This document shows, one piece after another, positions 23,269-29,275 of a DNA stretch of 42,314 bases; within the stretch, counting starts at the first letter, position 1, and each line of letters starts with the position of its first letter. The stretch covers positions 1-42,314 of the forward strand of contig JAFSJF010000055.1 in assembly GCA_017439405.1 (NCBI GenBank), read 5' to 3'. The position numbers and the translations under genes were made by a program. Below the pieces are notes generated by a model that saw only the letters and a program-made list of their open reading frames with translations, had not been told where the DNA came from and ran no database searches. The DNA comes from Bacteroidales bacterium (GTDB taxonomy: Bacteria > Bacteroidota > Bacteroidia > Bacteroidales > F082).

Positions 23269-24969
23269 ATGAAACAACTCATCGAATGTGTGCCTAATAT
23301 CAGCGAAGGCCGCGACAAGAATATCATCGACCAAGTGACCGCTGAAATCGAGAAAGTGGAAGGCGTCAAACTGTTGGACGTGGATCCCGGTATGACCACC
23401 AACCGCACCGTCATCACCTTTGTGGGCGAGCCCGAGCCTGTGTGCGAAGCCGCCTACCGCGTGGTGAAGAAAGCTGCCGAACTCATCGACATGAGCCAGC
23501 ACCACGGCGCCCACCCGCGCCAAGGTGCCACCGACGTGTGCCCCCTCATCCCCGTGAGCAACATCACGATGGAAGAAGTGGTCGAGTATGCCCACAAGCT
23601 GGGCAAGCGCCTCGGCGACGAGCTGAACATCCCGATTTACTGCTACGAAGAGGCTGCCTACATCAAGGAACGCCGCAACCTCGCTTATTGCCGCACGGGT
23701 GAATATGAATCCTTGGCCTCGCGCCTCGGATCGGAGCAATGGAAGCCCGACTTCGGCCCCAACGAATGGAACGAACACGTTGCCCATACGGGTGCCACCC
23801 AAGTGGGTGCCCGCGACTTCCTCGTGGCCATCAACTATAACCTCAACACTACCTCGACGCGCCGCGCCAACGCCATCGCCTTCGACGTGCGCGAAAAGGG
23901 TCGCCCGATGCGCGAAGGCGGCAAGGTGACCGGCAAGCCGATGAAGGACGAAAACGGCAAACCAATCATGATTCCCGGAACGCTGAAGGCCACCAAGGCC
24001 ATCGGCTGGTTCATCGAGGACTATGGCATCGCCCAGGTGTCGATGAACATCACCAACATCAGCGTTTCGCCCGTCCACGTTTGCTTCGAGGAGGTCTGCG
24101 CCAAGGCTGCTGCCCGTGGCGTGCGTGTCACGGGTTGCGAAATCGTCGGCCTTGTGCCCAAGAAGGTGCTGATGGACGCTGGGCGCTTCTACTTGGCTAA
24201 GCAGCAGCGCAGCCTCGGCGTGAGCGAAGAGGAAATCATGAAGATCGCCATCAAGTCGATGGGCCTCGACGACCTGAAGCCCTTCGACCCGAAGGAAAAG
24301 GTGATAGAATACCTCATCGAGGACCATACGCAGAAGAAACTCGTCGACATGACCTGCACGGGCTTCGCCAACGAGACGGCTTCAGAAAGTCCCGCTCCTG
24401 GTGGCGGTTCCATCTCGGCCTACATGGGAGCCCTCGGCGCTTCGTTGGCCACGATGGTCGCCAACCTGTCGTCGCACAAGCCGGGCTGGGACGAGCGTTG
24501 GGAAGAGTTCAGCAATTGGGCCGTCAAGGGTCAAGCCATCAAGGATGAGCTGCTTGAACTCGTCGATGAGGACACCAACGCCTTCAACAAGATCATGGAT
24601 GCCTTTGGCTTGCCGAAGAAGACCGACGAGGAGAAGGCTGCCCGTAGCGCCGCCATCCAAGAGGCCACCAAGTATGCCACCCAGGTGCCGTTCCGCACGA
24701 TGAAGGTCGCCTTCAAGGCCTTTGAGGTCGTCCGCGCCATGGCTGAGACCGGCAACCCGAACTCCGTCACCGACGCTGGCGTGGGTGCTTTGTGCGCTCG
24801 TTCGGCCGTCATGGGTGCCCATTTGAACGTCAAAATCAACGCTGCATCGCTCAAAGACGAGGCTTTCAAGGCCGAAATCCTGAAGGAAGCCGCCGAGATT
24901 GAAGCCGCTGCTTTGGCCCAAGAAACTGAAATCCTGCAAATTGTGAACAAGGTCATCCAAGGAGAATAA
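23269..24969 (+). CDS. ftcD: Bifunctional glutamate formimidoyltransferase / formimidoyl-THF cyclodeaminase
   Basis: 566 residues. The N-terminal ~330 residues are formimidoyltransferase (ECVPNISEGRD, HHGAHPRQGATDVCPL, THRs in GATQVGARDFLVAINYNL region); the C-terminal ~230 are the cyclodeaminase (ETASESPAPGGGSISAYMGALGA-like start, seen as SPAPGGGS). Together they transfer the formimino group of N-formimino-L-glutamate to tetrahydrofolate and release ammonia, giving 5,10-methenyl-THF. It completes the branch started by HutI at 14759. The fused form is the eukaryote-like arrangement also found in many Bacteroidetes. A monocistronic unit with a long leader; the bL33 promoter follows. Confidence 0.95.
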   Translation: MKQLIECVPNISEGRDKNIIDQVTAEIEKVEGVKLLDVDPGMTTNRTVITFVGEPEPVCEAAYRVVKKAAELIDMSQHHGAHPRQGATDVCPLIPVSNITMEEVVEYAHKLGKRLGDELNIPIYCYEEAAYIKERRNLAYCRTGEYESLASRLGSEQWKPDFGPNEWNEHVAHTGATQVGARDFLVAINYNLNTTSTRRANAIAFDVREKGRPMREGGKVTGKPMKDENGKPIMIPGTLKATKAIGWFIEDYGIAQVSMNITNISVSPVHVCFEEVCAKAAARGVRVTGCEIVGLVPKKVLMDAGRFYLAKQQRSLGVSEEEIMKIAIKSMGLDDLKPFDPKEKVIEYLIEDHTQKKLVDMTCTGFANETASESPAPGGGSISAYMGALGASLATMVANLSSHKPGWDERWEEFSNWAVKGQAIKDELLELVDEDTNAFNKIMDAFGLPKKTDEEKAARSAAIQEATKYATQVPFRTMKVAFKAFEVVRAMAETGNPNSVTDAGVGALCARSAVMGAHLNVKINAASLKDEAFKAEILKEAAEIEAAALAQETEILQIVNKVIQGE

Positions 24970-24985
24970 AATTTTGTGAAATCGG

Positions 24986-25015
24986 TTGCAGGTATCTGAA
25001 AAAGTTGTACTTTTG
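24986..25015 (+). promoter_or_regulatory. Promoter of the rpmG-DUF4295-ftsY unit
   Basis: TTG (24986-24988), exactly 19-base spacer, TACTTTTG (25008-25015) followed by CAACCC. One of the best consensus matches in the window. Confidence 0.8.
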
Positions 25016-25056
25016 CAACCCAAATTGATGAAGTTAAATTTGAAAGGATATAAGCA

Positions 25057-25245
25057 ATGTCAAAGAAACAGAAAGACGCACGCGTGAAGGTCATTCTCGA
25101 ATGCACCGAACATAAGGCAAGCGGCATGCCTGGCACTTCAAGGTACTACACCATGAAGAACAAGAAGAACACTCCCGACCGCCTGGAGTTGATGAAGTAT
25201 AACCCGATTCTCAAGAAAATGACCCTCCACAAGGAGATTAAATAA
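25057..25245 (+). CDS. rpmG: 50S ribosomal protein bL33
   Basis: 62 residues, the length and sequence pattern of bacterial L33 ([35 protein letters not shown], and a basic C-terminus). A structural protein near the E site of the large subunit. Only one Cys is present (C17), so this is the zinc-free form. In many Bacteroidetes rpmB (bL28) lies directly upstream; here the upstream gene is ftcD. The DUF4295 gene begins 8 bases after its stop. Confidence 0.95.
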   Translation: MSKKQKDARVKVILECTEHKASGMPGTSRYYTMKNKKNTPDRLELMKYNPILKKMTLHKEIK

Positions 25246-25253
25246 TTAGAGTT

Positions 25254-25406
25254 ATGGCAAAGAAAGCTGTTGCTACCCTTCGTAGCTTAGACAAGACCTA
25301 TAGCAAGATTATCAGAATGAAGCGTTCTGAGAAGACCGGTGCCTATTATTTCGACGAGATTGTCGTTCCCGCCGACAAGGTTCAGGAATATCTTGCAAAG
25401 AGATAA
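25254..25406 (+). CDS. DUF4295 small basic protein
   Basis: 50 residues: starts MAKKAVATLRSLDKTYSKII and ends VQEYLAKR; basic and rich in Lys. It matches the Bacteroidetes-specific DUF4295 family (PF14128), nearly always found between rpmG and ftsY. Its role is unknown, but the constant linkage to ribosomal protein genes and its basic charge suggest a ribosome-associated factor. Followed by a terminator at 25429-25463. Confidence 0.9.
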   Translation: MAKKAVATLRSLDKTYSKIIRMKRSEKTGAYYFDEIVVPADKVQEYLAKR

Positions 25407-25428
25407 ATTGAGTTATCAATTGAAAGTC

Positions 25429-25463
25429 AGGCTTTTCCATAACCATTATGGGAGAGCCTTTTT
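25429..25463 (+). terminator. Terminator after DUF4295
   Basis: Outer stem AGGCT (25429-25433)/AGCCT (25455-25459), inner stem CCATAA/TTATGG, with a small internal loop, followed by a T run 25459-25463. It would reduce read-through into ftsY. Confidence 0.65.
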
Positions 25464-25500
25464 GTGTTTGTATAATCGGACGAAGGACTTGAAGACGAAG

Positions 25501-25548
25501 GACGTAGGACCACAAAAGTCCTTTGTCCTGTATCCTAAGTCCTACGTC
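25501..25548. repeat. Inverted repeat in low-complexity leader of ftsY
   Basis: Perfect arms GACGTAGGAC (25501-25510) and GTCCTACGTC (25539-25548). The surrounding 80 bases are built of GAAGGAC/GTCCT-type heptamers in both orientations. It ends 15 bases before the ftsY ATG. Confidence 0.65.
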
Positions 25549-25563
25549 AAAAAATAATGAATC

Positions 25564-26520
25564 ATGGGCCTATTCTCATTCCTAACCCGCAAGAAAGAAC
25601 AAAAGGAAGACTTAGACAAAGGGCTTGAAAAGACCAAGACCAGTGTCTTCTCAAGAATCACCAAAGCCATTGTCGGAAAATCGACCGTCGATGACGAGGT
25701 GCTTGACAATCTGGAGGAAATCCTGATCACCTCCGACGTGGGTGTCGAAACCACCTTGAAAATCATCGACCGCATCCAGAAACGTGTGGCTCGCGACAAG
25801 TATGTAGGTACTGGCGAGCTGAACCGAATCCTGAAAGAGGAAATCATGGCTTTGCTTCAGGAGAACGAGTCGGGCGATGGCACCACCTTCGACATTCCCG
25901 CCGACAAGAAGCCGTATGTCATCATGGTCGTCGGCGTGAATGGCGTGGGCAAGACCACCACCATCGGCAAACTGGCCCACAACTTCAAGAAAGCGGGCAA
26001 GAAAGTCGTACTGGGCGCTTCCGACACTTTCCGCGCCGCCGCCGTCAGCCAATTGCAGATTTGGGCTGAGAGGGTAGGTGTGCCGATTGTCCAGCAAGGT
26101 CAAGGCGCCGACCCTGCTTCCGTGGCCTTCGATACGGTGAAGTCGGCGGTGGCACAAGATGCGGATGTGGTCATCATTGACACGGCTGGCCGCTTGCATA
26201 ACAAGGTCAACCTCATGCGCGAGCTGACCAAGATCAAGACCGTCATGCAGAAGGTCGTCCCCGACGCGCCGCATGAAATCTTGCTCGTCCTTGACGCCTC
26301 CACAGGCCAAAACGCCATCGAACAGGCCAAGCAATTCACTGCAGCCACTGAGGTTAACGCGCTCGCGCTGACCAAACTCGACGGTACCGCCAAAGGTGGC
26401 GTGGTCATCGGCATCTCCGACCAGTTCAAGATTCCGGTCAAATACATCGGCGTCGGCGAAGGCATCGACCATTTGCAGATTTTCGACAGGAAGGCGTTTG
26501 TGGATTCGCTGTTTGAGTGA
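25564..26520 (+). CDS. ftsY: Signal recognition particle receptor FtsY
   Basis: 318 residues. SRP-type GTPase that receives ribosome-SRP complexes at the inner membrane. An acidic/basic N-terminus and four-helix N domain (~25-100) precede the G domain: G1 GVNGVGKTTT (from residue 124), DTFRAAA, DTAGR (G3), TKLDGTAKGG (G4), and the C-terminal GVGEGIDHLQIFD. Compared with E. coli FtsY the long acidic A domain is missing, as is usual in Bacteroidetes. It follows rpmG-DUF4295 as usual; the usual next gene rimO is displaced by a DUF1016 gene. Confidence 0.97.
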   Translation: MGLFSFLTRKKEQKEDLDKGLEKTKTSVFSRITKAIVGKSTVDDEVLDNLEEILITSDVGVETTLKIIDRIQKRVARDKYVGTGELNRILKEEIMALLQENESGDGTTFDIPADKKPYVIMVVGVNGVGKTTTIGKLAHNFKKAGKKVVLGASDTFRAAAVSQLQIWAERVGVPIVQQGQGADPASVAFDTVKSAVAQDADVVIIDTAGRLHNKVNLMRELTKIKTVMQKVVPDAPHEILLVLDASTGQNAIEQAKQFTAATEVNALALTKLDGTAKGGVVIGISDQFKIPVKYIGVGEGIDHLQIFDRKAFVDSLFE

Positions 26521-26545
26521 TTTGCCTTTAATGATAACAGAATGA

Positions 26546-26579
26546 AGTCGGTTTTTGAAAGAAAATCGACTTTTTTTTT
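26546..26579 (+). terminator. Terminator of ftsY
   Basis: Eleven-pair stem 26546-26556/26561-26571 including two G-U pairs on the plus strand, 4-base GAAA loop, and a run of nine Ts (26571-26579). Confidence 0.85.
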
Positions 26580-26610
26580 GTTGTATTGCTGTCGGTTGGG
26601 ATTGTTTTAG

Positions 26611-26618
26611 TATTTTTG
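26611..26618 (+). promoter_or_regulatory. -7 box of the DUF1016 gene
   Basis: TATTTTTG 22 bases before the ATG at 26640. A TTG at 26586-26588 gives a long 22-base spacer, so the promoter is plausible rather than ideal. Confidence 0.5.
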
Positions 26619-26639
26619 TAGGCAGATGGAAATATTGAT

Positions 26640-27752
26640 ATGGCAAAGAACTCGATTATTCCGATAGACACAAAGGCGTATCATACATGGCTTCAAAGTC
26701 TTTGCGATGAGATTGACAAACAACGCCTGAAAGCTGTCATGCAACTCAATGCTGCCACTCTCCAGCATTACTGGTGGATGGGCAATGATATTTTGAGGAA
26801 ACAGGCGGAACAAGGATGGGGGACAAAGGTTATTGATATGTTATCGTCTGATTTGCGGCATCGTTATGGTGAAGACAGCGGCTATTCCATCCGAAACCTG
26901 AAATACATGCGGCAGTTTGCCGATGAATACCCCGACTTTCCATTTGTGCAAGTCTCACTTGCACAATTGAATGAAATGCCGTTATTGCAATCAAGATTGG
27001 CGAAATTCACAGTAACTGCCAATGGGGAATTTGTGCAAGTACCACTTGCACAAATTACATGGTATCACCATATTTCTTTGATTACCAAGATAAAAGATTC
27101 ATTATTACGAGCTTTCTATATTACTGAAACTGCAAATCAAGGTTGGAGCCGTGATATTATGCTAATGCAAATAGACGACCTTTACCATACGAAGATACAG
27201 TCTTTGCCTAACAATTTTTCTTCCACGCTTCCACCCGTTCAAAGTGATCTGGCGAGAGCCGCTTTCAAAGACCCGTACAACTTGGGCTTTGTCGATATGG
27301 CCAGAGTTAAGCAAGAACTCGACCTTGAAGACCAGTTAGCAAGCAAGATCATGGATTTTCTGCTTGAACTTGGCAAGGGATTTGCTTTTGTGGGCCTTCA
27401 ATATCCTCTACCTATTGCTGGCGATGATAGCAAGGTGGATCTTCTGATGTATCATGTCCAGCTTCACTGTTATGTCGTGATAGAGTTGAAAGTAGGCGTT
27501 TTCAAGTCGGAATATGTCAGCAAACTCAATTATTATATATCTGCCGTTGATGATTTGATAAAAACGAAACAAGACAATCCGACCATCGGTTTGTTGTTGT
27601 GCCGGTCGAAGAACAACACCAAAGTTGAATATGCCTTGCGGGGAATGACGCAACCTTTGGGCGTTGCTGAGTATCAGACGACGAAACTCCTTGAAAGTCT
27701 TGAATCTTCACTCCCAACCGTCGATGAGTTGGAAAGGACTTTAAAGGATTAA
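26640..27752 (+). CDS. DUF1016/YhcG-family PD-(D/E)XK nuclease
   Basis: 370 residues. The N-terminal DUF1016 helical domain (~10-165: YWWMGNDILRKQ, GYSIRNLKYMRQFADEYP) is followed by the YhcG nuclease domain: D267 in KVDLLMYH and E282-x-K284 in VVIELKVG form the catalytic core, then YVSKLNYYISAVDD. The family is linked to mobile elements and restriction-type loci. An internal repeat, FVQVSLAQL (102-110) and FVQVPLAQI (131-139), is encoded by two perfect DNA palindromes 87 bases apart; the segment between looks like an insertion in the family. It has its own promoter and lies between ftsY and rimO, 7 bases before rimO. Lower GC and different codon use suggest transfer. Confidence 0.9.
   Translation: MAKNSIIPIDTKAYHTWLQSLCDEIDKQRLKAVMQLNAATLQHYWWMGNDILRKQAEQGWGTKVIDMLSSDLRHRYGEDSGYSIRNLKYMRQFADEYPDFPFVQVSLAQLNEMPLLQSRLAKFTVTANGEFVQVPLAQITWYHHISLITKIKDSLLRAFYITETANQGWSRDIMLMQIDDLYHTKIQSLPNNFSSTLPPVQSDLARAAFKDPYNLGFVDMARVKQELDLEDQLASKIMDFLLELGKGFAFVGLQYPLPIAGDDSKVDLLMYHVQLHCYVVIELKVGVFKSEYVSKLNYYISAVDDLIKTKQDNPTIGLLLCRSKNNTKVEYALRGMTQPLGVAEYQTTKLLESLESSLPTVDELERTLKD
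26944..26966. repeat. Coding palindrome 1 in the DUF1016 gene
   Basis: TTGTGCAAGT (26944-26953), 3-base loop CTC, ACTTGCACAA (26957-26966): a perfect 10-bp inverted repeat, in frame as VQVSLAQ. Confidence 0.9.
27028..27056. repeat. Coding palindrome 2 in the DUF1016 gene
   Basis: Same core TTGTGCAAGT (27031-27040), loop ACC, ACTTGCACAA (27044-27053), extended by AAT/ATT to 13-bp arms. In frame as VQVPLAQ, 87 bases (29 codons) from palindrome 1. Confidence 0.9.
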
Positions 27753-27759
27753 AAATAAA

Positions 27760-29121
27760 ATGGTTTTTGCTATGAAAAGGCCCATCCTAAATATTATCAC
27801 CCTCGGCTGCTCCAAAAACAAAGTCGATTCGGAGCATTTGGCCGCTTTGTTGCAGCATAAGTATTTGATTCGTCACGATTCCGACAGGAAGTCCGACGTG
27901 GTCATCATCAATACTTGTGGCTTCATCGGCGACGCGCAGGAAGAGTCGGTCGATACGATTTTGGAATATGCCGAGTTGCGCAAGCAAGGAAAAATCAGCA
28001 AGTTGTATGTCACAGGTTGCCTCTCGCAGCGTTTCAAGAAGGACTTGCAAAAGGAAATCCACGAGGTGGACGCTTTCTACGGTGTGGAGAGCGTCAACTT
28101 GATAGCCGCCGACCTGCTGAAAGAAGCGCCACATCCGCAGTATTGCAGCCGCCGTGTGCTTTCAACGCCTAAGCATTACGCCTATCTGAAAATTTCCGAA
28201 GGTTGCAACCGCCGTTGCGCCTTCTGTGCCATTCCATTAATAAGAGGTAGTCACGTCTCGTTGCCGATGGAGCATTTGATTGAGGAAGCCAAAGGCTTGG
28301 CCAAGCAAGGTGTTAAAGAGTTGATTCTCATCGCGCAAGACCTGACCTATTACGGTCACGACCTCGACGGCAAGTCACACATCGTGGAATTGGTGAAGGC
28401 TTTGTGCGAAATCGATGGTTTTGAGTGGATTAGGTTGCATTACGGCTATCCTTTGGGTTTCCCCGACGAGTTGCTCGACTTGATGCGCGATAATCCCAAG
28501 ATTTGCCATTACATCGACCTGCCTTTGCAGCACATCAGCACTCATATCCTGAAGGACATGCGCCGTGGCGTGGATCGTGAACAAACCATTGGCTTTGTGG
28601 AGAATGTTAGAAAACACGTGCCCGACATCGCATTCCGCACCACTTTCATCGTAGGCTTCCCCGGCGAGAGTGAAGAAGACTTTGAGGAGCTTTGCCAGTT
28701 CGTCAAGGACATGCGCTTTGAGAGGGCAGGGGTATTCGCCTTCTCCCCCGAGGAAGGCACAGTGGCCTACGAGATGAAAGACGATGTTCCCGACGAGGTG
28801 AAACAAGAACGTGTCGAGAAACTGATGGCCATCCAGCAGAACATTTCCTTGGAAATCAACGGACAGCGTGTTGGCAAGACTGAAAAAGTCCTCATCGACC
28901 GCTTGGAGGGTGATTATTACATCTGTCGAAGCCAGTATGATTCACCCGAAGTTGACGATGAAATCCTCATTCCCGCCGATAACGCGCTGGAAATAGGCCA
29001 GTTCTATCAAGTCAAGATCACCCAAGCGGATTATTTCGACTGTTATGCAGAGGTGTTTGCTCCAAACTTTCAATTTCTCAAAACTCCCCCCCCCCCAACA
29101 ACTCCCAACCTCAAACTCTAA
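27760..29121 (+). CDS. rimO: Ribosomal protein uS12 methylthiotransferase RimO
   Basis: 453 residues from 27760; the ATG at 27772 (MKRPILN) fits the family start better and is 4 codons shorter. UPF0004 domain with TLGCSKNKVDSE, INTCGF and VTGCLSQR (three cluster Cys), then the radical-SAM domain CNRRCAFC (C-x3-C-x2-C), and a C-terminal TRAM domain (about 380-440). LIRGSHVSLP and AQDLTYYGHDL are RimO-specific. It adds a methylthio group to an Asp of ribosomal protein uS12. The last ~12 residues (TPPPPTTPNLKL) come from a C11 run and low-complexity DNA and are probably not functional. Confidence 0.95.
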   Translation: MVFAMKRPILNIITLGCSKNKVDSEHLAALLQHKYLIRHDSDRKSDVVIINTCGFIGDAQEESVDTILEYAELRKQGKISKLYVTGCLSQRFKKDLQKEIHEVDAFYGVESVNLIAADLLKEAPHPQYCSRRVLSTPKHYAYLKISEGCNRRCAFCAIPLIRGSHVSLPMEHLIEEAKGLAKQGVKELILIAQDLTYYGHDLDGKSHIVELVKALCEIDGFEWIRLHYGYPLGFPDELLDLMRDNPKICHYIDLPLQHISTHILKDMRRGVDREQTIGFVENVRKHVPDIAFRTTFIVGFPGESEEDFEELCQFVKDMRFERAGVFAFSPEEGTVAYEMKDDVPDEVKQERVEKLMAIQQNISLEINGQRVGKTEKVLIDRLEGDYYICRSQYDSPEVDDEILIPADNALEIGQFYQVKITQADYFDCYAEVFAPNFQFLKTPPPPTTPNLKL

Positions 29122-29175
29122 CCCCTAACCCCTAAACTCCCAACTACTCTAAACTCTAAACTAAAAAAAAATCCC
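29086..29175 (+). repeat. Poly-C run and telomere-like low-complexity tract
   Basis: Eleven Cs (29086-29096) followed by AACTCCC/AACCCCTAA/TAAACTC units to about 29163, then a run of As. The C run lies inside the end of the rimO reading frame. A change in length would only alter the last few residues. Confidence 0.75.
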
Positions 29176-29183
29176 TTCCCCTC

Positions 29184-29212
29184 TTGCATCATTAGAAAAA
29201 TGATTATATTTG
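29184..29212 (+). promoter_or_regulatory. Promoter of the duplicated-domain T9SS cargo gene
   Basis: TTG (29184-29186), 18-base spacer, TATATTTG (29205-29212), then CAGCG. The spacer shares CATTAGAAAAA with the promoter at 12276-12306. Confidence 0.75.
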
Positions 29213-29275
29213 CAGCGCGATTTCCGCAAAAAAATGAACATCAATTCACTTAATACTAACTAAAATCTCAAACAA

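Noticed and set aside
23233-24327. 364-residue minus-strand frame
   Set aside because: Antisense shadow of ftcD; the peptide is His/Val/Gly-rich with no domain.
26640-27752. Restriction-modification or toxin-antitoxin partner of the DUF1016 nuclease
   Set aside because: Neighbours are ftsY and rimO; no methylase, specificity subunit or antitoxin-like gene is present.
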